The notes beneath the pieces are model-generated. The model was not told the DNA's origin, ran no database searches, and worked only from the letters and a program-made list of their open reading frames with translations. Below, piece by piece: positions 26,727-34,641 of a DNA stretch of 64,000 nt; positions within the stretch are counted from its first letter, which is position 1, and every line of letters starts with the position of its first letter. This DNA comes from Pseudooceanicola algae. Its GTDB lineage: Bacteria > Pseudomonadota > Alphaproteobacteria > Rhodobacterales > Rhodobacteraceae. The stretch is from contig NZ_CP060436.1 in NCBI RefSeq assembly GCF_003590145.2, positions 3,302,501 through 3,366,500 on the forward strand, read 5' to 3'. The translations under genes were made by a program, and so were the position numbers.

Positions 26727-29700
26727 CCAGGGTCCAGCCCTATCCGGCCGCCGCCCTGCCGCTGTCGGACAGCCAGGAAGGCATCTGGTACGCGCAGCGC
26801 CGCGACCCCGGCAGCCCGACCTTCATGACCGGGCAGGCCCTGCGGATGACCGGGCCGCTGGACCGCAACGCGCTGGCGCGGGCCATCGACCGTGTTGGGG
26901 CAGAGGCCGAATGCCTGTCGTTGCGGTTCACCGAAGGCCCCTCTGGTCCGGTGCACTGGATGGAGCCGGGCGGCGCCCCCGGTCTTGCGGTGCAGGACCT
27001 GTCGGGCGAAGCCGACCCGGAAGCCAGCCTTCAGGCCGCGCTTCTGGCCGAGGCGCAGCGCCCGGCCGACCTGTTTCATGGTCCCATAGCGGGTTTTACC
27101 CTGTGGATCCTGGGGCCCGAGGACCATGTGCTGAGCGAACGCATCCACCATCTGGCGGCGGATGGCTATGCGGTGATGCTGATCACCAACCGGATCGCCG
27201 CGCTTTACAACGCCTTCGCCAGGCAGACCGACCCGGACGAGGGCTTTCCCCCCTATGCCCAGGTGATCGAGGCGGAATATGCCTATCGCGACGGGCCGAA
27301 GCACGAAAAGGACCGCGCCTATTGGCACGAGACGCTGGCCGATCTGGGCCCTGTCGAGCCGATGGCCCCCGGCGAGGCGGTCGCCTCGCATTGGTTCCAC
27401 CGTCACGAAATCCCCCTGCCGCCCGAGGCGCTGAGCCGCCTGCACGGGCTGTCGCGCGACATTTCGATGTCCTGGCCTGATATCCTGACCGCGCTGACCG
27501 GAGCCTATGTCGCCCGCTGCCTGCCCCCGGTGCCGGGCGAGGCGGATGCGCCGCGCGAGGTCACCCTGGGCGTGCCGCTGATGAACCGCATGGGGTCCAA
27601 AGCCGCGCGGGTGCCCTCGACGCTGGTCAATGTGCTGCCGCTGCGTGTGACCGTCGACGAGGACGCGCCCCTGGCCGAATGGCTCAAGACCGCCGGCCGG
27701 GCCATGGCCGGGATGCGCCGTCACGCCCGCTATCGCGGCGAGGCCCTGCGCCGCGAACTGGGCCGCGTCGGCTCGGGCCAGCGCCTGCATGGGCCGCTGG
27801 TCAATGTGCTGCCCTTCGATGCCCGCCCGAAGATGGTGGGTCTGGTGACGCATCTGCAGATCCTCGGGGCCGGGTCGGTGGACGACATTACCTTCTGCTA
27901 TCGTGGTGACGGGCAGAGCCTGTTGGTGCAGACCGACGCCAACCCCGCGCTCTATGACGAGGCGACGACGCAGGCCCATACCGCGCGGCTGCTGCAGTTC
28001 CTTGCCACGGCTTTGCAGGCGCCCTGCCTGGCCAAGGTCGCCACCCTGACGCCGCAGGAGGTCCGGACCCACGTCACGACGCGCAATGCCACGTCCCATC
28101 CGGTGCCGGAGACGACGCTGGTCGCCCTGACCCGCGCCCAGGCCGCCGCCACGCCCGAGGCACCGGCGCTGGTCTGCGGCGATGAAACCCTGAGCCATGC
28201 CGAGCTTGACCGGCGCAGCACCGCGCTGGCCCGCCGTCTTGCCGGGCGCGGGATCGGGCCGGGCGACGTGGTTGCCGTGGCGCTGCCGCGTTCGACCGCG
28301 CTGATCCTTGCCCTTCAGGCAGTGATCCGCGCCGGGGCGGCCTATGTGCCGCTCGATCCCGAAGATGCCTCGGCCCGCCGGGCGGACATGCTGACCCGCG
28401 CGGCCCCAAGGCTGATCCTCGCCGCCGATGATTTCGACGCGGCCGGTGTCGCGCCGGTTCTGCCCCCCGAAGACTGGGACAAGGGACCGGAAGCCGAACC
28501 GCGGGCCCCCGCACCGGGCGATGCGGCCTATGTGCTGTTCACCTCCGGCTCGACCGGGCAGCCCAAGGGGGTGGTGATCGACCACCGCGCCATCGTGAAC
28601 CGGCTGCTCTGGATGCGGGCGGAATACGGCTTTGGCCCCGGTGACCGGGTGCTGCAGAAGACGCCGACGACCTTCGACGTTTCGGTGTGGGAGCTGTTCC
28701 TGCCCTTCCTGTCCGGCGCCACGCTGGTCATGGCCCCGCCGGGGGCGCACCGCGATCCGGTGGCGCTGGCCGGACTGATCCGCGACCAGGATATCTCGGT
28801 CCTGCATTTCGTGCCTTCGATGCTGGCCCTGTTCCTCGCCGCGCCGGCTTCTGACGGGCTGGTGATCCCCAAGGTCTTCGCCAGCGGAGAAGCCTTGCCC
28901 GTGTCCCTGGCGCGTCAGTTTCACCAGCGGATCAAGGGGCGGTTGCACAACCTCTATGGGCCGACCGAAGCTGCCGTCGACGTGACCTTCCAGGAGGCGC
29001 GGGGGGATGAAACCGGGACCTCGGTGCCGATCGGCAAGCCTGTCTGGAACACCGGCTGCTATCTGCTGGACGACCGGCTGCGCCCGGTGCCCGACGGCGT
29101 GACGGGGCGGCTATACCTGGCGGGGCGGCAGTTGGCGCGCGGCTACCTTGGTCAGCCTGACCTGACGGCAGAGCGGTTCCCCCCCGATCCATTCGTTCCC
29201 GGTGCGCGGATCTATGACACCGGGGATCTCGCGACCATGGCGGGGGACGGCACGATCACCTACCAGGGGCGGGCCGATTTTCAGGTCAAGATCCGGGGCG
29301 TGCGGATCGAGCTGGGAGAGGTCGAAGATGCCCTGGCCCGCACCGGACTGGTGGCGCAATCCGCCGTTCTGGCGCCGATGGATCACGTCGGTCAGGCCCA
29401 GCTTGTCGCCTATGTGGTGCCGCAGGGGGGGGCTGATGCGTCCGCGATCCGGGCCGCCCTTGCGGCGCGGCTGCCGGCGATGATGATGCCCTCGGCCATT
29501 GTGCCGCTGGCGGCCTTTCCGCTGAATGCCTCGGGCAAGCTTGACCGCAAGGCGCTGCCGGCGCCGCAATTGCATGCCGATGCCCCGGCGCGCACCCTGC
29601 AACCGGGGACCGAGACCCGGCTGGCCGCGCTTTATGCCGAAACCCTTGGCCTGCCCGCCGCCACGCCCGAGACCGAGTTCTTTGCCGCTGGGGGCGACAG

Positions 29701-30664
29701 CCTGAAGGCCGTGCGGCTGACCCTGCGCATCGAAGAGGTCTTTGGCGTCGATCCCGGCCTTGGCACCCTGTTCGAAGCGCCGGTTCTCGCGGACCTCGCG
29801 CGGCGCCTTGACCGGGTGGTGGCCCGCGATGACGGGCTCGGCCCGATCGTGCATCTGTCGGCGCGTGCCCCGGCGCCGAGGGTGTTCGCGATCCATCCGG
29901 CGGGGGGGATTTCCTGGTGCTATCGCGGCTTTGCCCGGCATCTGCCCGGCTGGGACCTGGTGGGGGTGCAATCGCCGCTTCTGGACCCCGATGCCCCGCT
30001 GCCCGAAGACCTTGCCAGCCTCGCCCATGAATATTGCGACCGGATCGAAGCGCTGGCCCCCGACGGCTCGCTGCACCTGATGGGCTGGTCCCTTGGCGGC
30101 ATCATCGCCCATGCCATCGCGGCCGAAGCCGAGGCGCGGGGACGCGAGATTGGCCTGCTGGCGCTGCTGGATGCCTATCCGTCGGACTGCTGGCGCGATG
30201 AGCCCGAGCCGGATGAACGCGCCGCAATCCGGGCGCTTCTGGCCATCGCGGGCCATGATCCGGATGCCTATCCCCATCTGGTCAGCCGCGACGATATCCT
30301 CGGGTTCCTGCGCGAGACCGGGCATCCGCTTGGCCAGCTTCCCGAGGCGGTGCAGCAAGGCGTCGTGCGTTCGGTACAGCAGACCAACAGGCTGGTGCGT
30401 GGACATCGCGAAAGACGTATCGCGGCGCCGCTGCTGCATGTCCATGCGCGGCTGGATCATGCAGGCAGCAACCGGGCCCCTGCGCTTTGGGCGCCCTATT
30501 GCGGTGGGGTGCAGGTGCTGGACCTCGACTGCCGCCATCCCGATGTGGTCGGACCGGCGCAGGCTGAATTCATCGCGCAGGAATTCCGTCGCAGAAAAAC
30601 CGCTTTCTGTGACGCTGATGCGATTTTGCCACAGAGAGAGTTTTTCATACGGGAGTGTTCCTGA
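26723..30664 (+). CDS. entF: Enterobactin-synthase-type NRPS, C-A-T-TE (EntF-like)
   Basis: A 1313-residue synthetase (EntF is about 1290). The start is GTG at 26723, overlapping the carrier gene stop as GTGA. Condensation domain: residues about 5-430, active site HHLAADG at 142-148. Adenylation: about 450-950, with FTSGSTGQPKG from 606, FDVSVWE from 651 and NLYGPTEAAVDV from 743. Pocket residues read D-V-W, H (in LHFVPSML), F and S (VFASGEALP), L, V, D, matching the EntF serine code. Thiolation serine 993 (GGDS). Thioesterase serine 1123 (GWSLGG). It should join DHB to serine and, by the EntF precedent, cyclise three units. Confidence 0.9.
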   Translation: MTRVQPYPAAALPLSDSQEGIWYAQRRDPGSPTFMTGQALRMTGPLDRNALARAIDRVGAEAECLSLRFTEGPSGPVHWMEPGGAPGLAVQDLSGEADPEASLQAALLAEAQRPADLFHGPIAGFTLWILGPEDHVLSERIHHLAADGYAVMLITNRIAALYNAFARQTDPDEGFPPYAQVIEAEYAYRDGPKHEKDRAYWHETLADLGPVEPMAPGEAVASHWFHRHEIPLPPEALSRLHGLSRDISMSWPDILTALTGAYVARCLPPVPGEADAPREVTLGVPLMNRMGSKAARVPSTLVNVLPLRVTVDEDAPLAEWLKTAGRAMAGMRRHARYRGEALRRELGRVGSGQRLHGPLVNVLPFDARPKMVGLVTHLQILGAGSVDDITFCYRGDGQSLLVQTDANPALYDEATTQAHTARLLQFLATALQAPCLAKVATLTPQEVRTHVTTRNATSHPVPETTLVALTRAQAAATPEAPALVCGDETLSHAELDRRSTALARRLAGRGIGPGDVVAVALPRSTALILALQAVIRAGAAYVPLDPEDASARRADMLTRAAPRLILAADDFDAAGVAPVLPPEDWDKGPEAEPRAPAPGDAAYVLFTSGSTGQPKGVVIDHRAIVNRLLWMRAEYGFGPGDRVLQKTPTTFDVSVWELFLPFLSGATLVMAPPGAHRDPVALAGLIRDQDISVLHFVPSMLALFLAAPASDGLVIPKVFASGEALPVSLARQFHQRIKGRLHNLYGPTEAAVDVTFQEARGDETGTSVPIGKPVWNTGCYLLDDRLRPVPDGVTGRLYLAGRQLARGYLGQPDLTAERFPPDPFVPGARIYDTGDLATMAGDGTITYQGRADFQVKIRGVRIELGEVEDALARTGLVAQSAVLAPMDHVGQAQLVAYVVPQGGADASAIRAALAARLPAMMMPSAIVPLAAFPLNASGKLDRKALPAPQLHADAPARTLQPGTETRLAALYAETLGLPAATPETEFFAAGGDSLKAVRLTLRIEEVFGVDPGLGTLFEAPVLADLARRLDRVVARDDGLGPIVHLSARAPAPRVFAIHPAGGISWCYRGFARHLPGWDLVGVQSPLLDPDAPLPEDLASLAHEYCDRIEALAPDGSLHLMGWSLGGIIAHAIAAEAEARGREIGLLALLDAYPSDCWRDEPEPDERAAIRALLAIAGHDPDAYPHLVSRDDILGFLRETGHPLGQLPEAVQQGVVRSVQQTNRLVRGHRERRIAAPLLHVHARLDHAGSNRAPALWAPYCGGVQVLDLDCRHPDVVGPAQAEFIAQEFRRRKTAFCDADAILPQREFFIRECS

Positions 30665-30676
30665 GCAATTTACTCG
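30662..30676 (+). promoter_or_regulatory. Weak iron-box-like site before the FepA-like gene
   Basis: TGAGCAATTTACTCG matches TGA-N9-TCA except for the last base, and GGATAA follows as in the two better boxes. It overlaps the NRPS stop codon and lies 125 bases before the receptor start. It is the weakest of the three sites. Confidence 0.4.
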
Positions 30677-30800
30677 GATAACGGGCGCTCATATCACGAC
30701 CCCCGAGGCACTTCCGTTTCATCCAGCCCGGGTCCACCGACCCCCTCTGCCAGAGACGACGTGTTCGGCCTCCTAACTCACTACTCCCAGGGGGACGACC

Positions 30801-33062
30801 ATGACCATGCAAACCCGGCCCACCAGCCGGCGCTCGGCCTTTCTTGCGACCACCGCCCTGCTGATGGCGACGGCCCTTCCGGCCTTTGCCCAGGACGAAA
30901 TCACCCTTGATGACAGCCTTTCGGACATGGAGACCTATGTCACCGAAGACGGCGAAGTCATCATGCTGGACGCGATCACCGTGCAGGCCGCATCGGATGA
31001 ACTGAAACAATCCCTTGGCACCTCGGTGATCACGGCAGACGATCTGGAATCGCGCCCGGTCACCAACGACGTGTCCGAAGCGGTCCGCCGGATGCCCGGC
31101 GTCAACCTGACCGGCGCCTCGGCCACCGGCCAGCGCGGCAACCAGCGCCAGATCGACATCCGTGGCATGGGCCCGGAAAATACGTTGATCCTGGTCGATG
31201 GCAAGCCCGTGCTGTCGCGCAACTCGGTCAAGATGGGCCGGGGCGGCGAACGCGACACCCGCGGCGATTCCAACTGGGTTCCCGCCGAAATGGTCGAGCG
31301 GATCGAGGTCATCCGTGGCCCGGCGGCCGCCCGTTACGGTTCCGGCGCGGCCGGTGGTGTGGTCAACATCATCACAAAGGTCCCGGAAGAAGAGACCTTT
31401 ACCTTCAGCCTGTTCTACGAGCAGCCCGAAAGTGACCTGGAAGGCGCCAACGGGCGGACCAACTTCCTTTGGGCCAAACCGCTTGGCGACAACCTGAGCT
31501 TCCGCCTGATCGGGAACTACAACAAGTCCGACGGGGATGATCCGTCGCTGAACGCCTCGTCCGTCGAAGAGGGCGACACCATCCTGGCCGGCAACGAAGG
31601 CGTCGTGAACAAGGACGTCTCGACCCTGCTGCGTTGGGATGTCGACGATTTCAACCGCATCGATTTCGAACTGGGTTACAGCCGTCAAAGCAACATCTAC
31701 GCCGGTGACACTCAGCTTGGCAGCACCGACGAGCTGACCGAAGGCTTGGCCGACGAAGGTGCCGAAACCAACATCATGCAGCGGACCACGGCGGCGATCA
31801 CCCACACGGGCGACTATGCCTTTGGTGAGCTGACATCCTACCTTCAGTACGAGCATTCGGACAATAACCGTCTGAGCGAAGGCGCCTCGGGTGGCGGTGA
31901 AGGCCGGATCAATTCGACCGAGGACTGGACCACGACGCTGCTCGACAACGTCACGGCGAAAAGCGAGCTGGACATCGACGGCTCCTTCATGGGGCACGAG
32001 ACGGTCTGGACGCTGGGCGGCGAAGTTCGCTACGAGCGCATGAACAACACCGATCTGATCACCTCGCGCGGGGATATCGACTTCGACTACGGTGATACCT
32101 CGGCCTCTGCAGCGGACCGCGATCCGATCAGCTCGCAGACGATCATCGGCCTCTATGGTGAAGCCAACATCCTTTACGGCGATGCCACCACCATCACCCC
32201 GGCGTTCCGGGTCGATTATGCCGATACTTTCGGCATGAATGTCTCGGGCGGGCTCAATGCCTCGGTCGACGTGTCGCCGTCCTGGAAGATCAAGACGGGA
32301 TACGCGGCCGCCTTCAAGGCGCCGAACCTCTACCAGCTGAACCCCAACTACATCTACACGACCCGCGGCAACGGCTGCCCTTATCCCTACAACGGCGACG
32401 GACCCTGCTATGTCCTGGGCAACGAGGATCTGGACCCGGAAACCAGCCTGAACTTCGAACTCGGCACCGCCTATGACGGTCCGAACGGGCTGAGCGGGAC
32501 GCTGACCTATTTCCACAACGATTACCGCGACAAGATCCAGTCCGGCACAGAACAGCTGGCCTATATCACCGTCGGGGCCGATCAGTATCGTGTCTACCAG
32601 TGGGTCAACATCCCCGAAGCCGAAGTTTCGGGTCTTGAAGGCAACATCAACTACATCGTCTCGTCCAGCGTCAGCTTCAACGCCAACTTCACCTACATGA
32701 TCACCTCGAAAAACAAGCAGACCGGCGATCCGCTGAGCCTGGTGCCCGAGTACACGATCAACGCCTCGGTCAACTGGGACGTGAACGACAAGCTGACGCT
32801 TATCCCGTCGGTGGTTCACTACGGTGAAATCGACGCGGCTTCGACCAATGCCGCCACCGGCTATGCCTATGACGACACGGATTCCCGTGATCCTTATACG
32901 CTGGTCAATTTCGGCGGCACCTATGACGTGAACGAAGACTTCGCCGTGAACTTCGGGGTGAAGAACGTCTTCGACACTTCGGTCCTGCGGTCGGGCGATG
33001 GCGCGAACACCTTCAATGAACCGGGCCGGTCCTACTATGTCGGCCTGACCAAGACCTTCTGA
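30801..33062 (+). CDS. fepA: FepA/PfeA-like ferric catecholate receptor
   Basis: A 753-residue TonB-dependent receptor. Signal peptide ends PAFA before QDEITL. An acidic segment of about 30 residues precedes the TonB-box region (AITVQAA). The plug is very close to FepA: MGPENTLILVDGKPVLSRNS, RGGERDTRGDSNWVPAEM and ERIEVIRGPAAARYGSGAAG with GVVNIITK. The barrel has the usual GYAAAFKAPNLYQLNPNY segment and a cysteine pair loop (GCPYPYNGDGPC), and ends VGLTKTF. It follows the NRPS by 136 bases, so it very likely takes up the siderophore made by the operon. No ABC importer for the inner membrane is in the window. Confidence 0.92.
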   Translation: MTMQTRPTSRRSAFLATTALLMATALPAFAQDEITLDDSLSDMETYVTEDGEVIMLDAITVQAASDELKQSLGTSVITADDLESRPVTNDVSEAVRRMPGVNLTGASATGQRGNQRQIDIRGMGPENTLILVDGKPVLSRNSVKMGRGGERDTRGDSNWVPAEMVERIEVIRGPAAARYGSGAAGGVVNIITKVPEEETFTFSLFYEQPESDLEGANGRTNFLWAKPLGDNLSFRLIGNYNKSDGDDPSLNASSVEEGDTILAGNEGVVNKDVSTLLRWDVDDFNRIDFELGYSRQSNIYAGDTQLGSTDELTEGLADEGAETNIMQRTTAAITHTGDYAFGELTSYLQYEHSDNNRLSEGASGGGEGRINSTEDWTTTLLDNVTAKSELDIDGSFMGHETVWTLGGEVRYERMNNTDLITSRGDIDFDYGDTSASAADRDPISSQTIIGLYGEANILYGDATTITPAFRVDYADTFGMNVSGGLNASVDVSPSWKIKTGYAAAFKAPNLYQLNPNYIYTTRGNGCPYPYNGDGPCYVLGNEDLDPETSLNFELGTAYDGPNGLSGTLTYFHNDYRDKIQSGTEQLAYITVGADQYRVYQWVNIPEAEVSGLEGNINYIVSSSVSFNANFTYMITSKNKQTGDPLSLVPEYTINASVNWDVNDKLTLIPSVVHYGEIDAASTNAATGYAYDDTDSRDPYTLVNFGGTYDVNEDFAVNFGVKNVFDTSVLRSGDGANTFNEPGRSYYVGLTKTF

Positions 33063-33101
33063 TCCAAGGGGTTTCCGGGCCGGTCAGCGTTCTGGAAACC
33101 G

Positions 33102-33132
33102 AAAGGCCCCGGACAGGTTCCGGGGCCTTTTT
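33102..33132 (+). terminator. Terminator after the FepA-like gene
   Basis: AAAGGCCCCGGA pairs with TCCGGGGCCTTT, followed by TTTTT, 40 bases after the stop codon. It closes the siderophore operon and separates it from the RND pump genes. Confidence 0.9.
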
Positions 33133-33194
33133 GCGTCGCCCTGCCGTGGGGCGTGCCGCCCCGGTGCCCCCGCGATCCGGGGGGCAGGGAACGC

Positions 33195-33257
33195 CATCTG
33201 CCTGCCAGTCGGGCAGATGAATTTCGCGAAGCCGCATGTGCAGGGCATGTCGCGAAA
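33195..33257 (+). promoter_or_regulatory. Two inverted repeats ahead of the RND operon
   Basis: CATCTGCC/GGCAGATG with a 9-base spacer (33195-33219) is followed at once by TTTCGCGA/TCGCGAAA with a 20-base spacer (33222-33257). Both are perfect 8-base dyads about 100 bases before the adaptor gene. They could bind a regulator or form leader structures. No regulator gene is adjacent. Confidence 0.45.
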
Positions 33258-33352
33258 AGTTGTGCTTCAAGCCGGCGGAAAATCCGACCCAATCCGTGCT
33301 ACCAAGAGCCCCGGTCTGGAAAGGCCCGCGACTCGACGGATTTGGAGAACAG

Positions 33353-34636
33353 ATGACCGCCCCACGCCCCCTGACGCAGATCGCGGCCAGACAGTCACGT
33401 CCCCCCTTGCGCCCCGTTACCGGCCGCCGCGCCATGGCCCTTGCGGCCGGCTGTGTGCTTGGCCTGCTGATCGCCCTGCCGGGCGCCGCAGAGGCCCAGT
33501 TCCGGGGTGGCCCCAAAGGCCCGACCGAGGTCGGTGTGGTCCTGCTGGAAAGCGGTCTCGTGCCCTATACGGTGACCCTGCCGGGGCGCGCCGTCGCCCA
33601 TGACGAGACCGAGATCCGCCCCCGTGTCGAAGGTATCATCGACGAGATTTCTTATCGCGCCGGCAGCGAGGTCGAGGTTGGTGACCTGTTGTTCCGTCTG
33701 GATTCGGACACCTATGCCCTGGCTCTGGACGCGGCCGAAGCGGGTCGGGACAGCGCCTTGTCGGCACTGGCCGTGGCCCAGGCGACAGTTGATCGCTATG
33801 AAAAACTGACCTCGGCGGCGATCACCCAGGCGGATCGTGATACCGCGACGGCGACGCTGGCTTCGGCCCGTGCCACCCTGGCGGCGTCCCGTGCGGCGTT
33901 GCAATCGGCGCAGCTGAACCTGGACCGGACCGAGATCCGCAGCCCGATTTCGGGCATTGTCGGCCTGTCGGAGTTTTCCGTCGGTGCGCTGGTGACCGCC
34001 AATCAAAGCGATGCCCTGGCCACGGTCACGCGAGTCGATCCGATCTATGTCGATGTGCAGGAAAGCTCGGCCCGGATGCTGCGCAACCGCGCGCGGATGC
34101 AGGAGGGATCGCTGGTGCCGAACGAGAAGGTCGACATCCAGCTGGTGTTGGAAACGGGTCAGGTCTACGAGGGCCCCGGCACGCTTGTCACGCCCTCGAC
34201 CGAAGTGTCGACCACCACCGGCACAGTGGATTTCCGCTTTGAATTCGACAACCCCGAACGGCTGATCCTGCCGGGTCAGTTCCTGCGCGTCAGCGCCACG
34301 GTCGGCAGCGTCGAGGCGATCCTTGTGCCGCAACGCGCCACCTCGCGCAGTTCCGACGGCACGCTGACGGCCTTCATCGCCGTGGACGGCACGGCCAAGC
34401 AGGTCACCCTGACGACCCAGGGCGCCTATGAGAACGCCTGGATCGCCACCGAAGGCGTCGAGGCGGGCGACAGCCTGATCGTCGATGGCCTGCGCGACCT
34501 CAAGGCGGGGGCCGAGATCAAACCGGTGCCGGTCACCATAGATGCCGACGGCATCGTGGTCGATCAGGCGCAGGGCGCGGCTGCCGAGACCGGGCCCGGA
34601 CCGGGGCCTGATCCCGAAACGGTTGGCGGGAACTAG
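33353..34636 (+). CDS. RND efflux periplasmic adaptor (MFP)
   Basis: A 427-residue adaptor. The start MTAPRPLTQ is chosen for its GGAG six bases ahead. A signal or anchor segment ([20 protein letters not shown]) precedes the mature QFRGGP. The first lipoyl half (AVAHDETEIRPRVEGIIDEI), a helical hairpin with alanine-rich repeats (residues about 120-190), the second half (SPISGIVGLSEFSVGALVTA) and beta-barrel domains follow in the AcrA/MexA order. It starts an operon with the RND permease five bases downstream. No TolC-like outer channel is encoded here. Substrate unknown; siderophore export is possible from position. Confidence 0.9.
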   Translation: MTAPRPLTQIAARQSRPPLRPVTGRRAMALAAGCVLGLLIALPGAAEAQFRGGPKGPTEVGVVLLESGLVPYTVTLPGRAVAHDETEIRPRVEGIIDEISYRAGSEVEVGDLLFRLDSDTYALALDAAEAGRDSALSALAVAQATVDRYEKLTSAAITQADRDTATATLASARATLAASRAALQSAQLNLDRTEIRSPISGIVGLSEFSVGALVTANQSDALATVTRVDPIYVDVQESSARMLRNRARMQEGSLVPNEKVDIQLVLETGQVYEGPGTLVTPSTEVSTTTGTVDFRFEFDNPERLILPGQFLRVSATVGSVEAILVPQRATSRSSDGTLTAFIAVDGTAKQVTLTTQGAYENAWIATEGVEAGDSLIVDGLRDLKAGAEIKPVPVTIDADGIVVDQAQGAAAETGPGPGPDPETVGGN

Positions 34637-34641
34637 GCATC

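Noticed and set aside
26459-28948. Long open frame on the minus strand opposite the NRPS gene
   Set aside because: High GC content leaves long antisense frames. The translation has no domain, and the plus strand holds a complete NRPS with all motifs.
30645-32819. Long open frame opposite the FepA-like gene
   Set aside because: Shadow of the receptor gene; composition is that of an antisense frame and no start or domain is credible.
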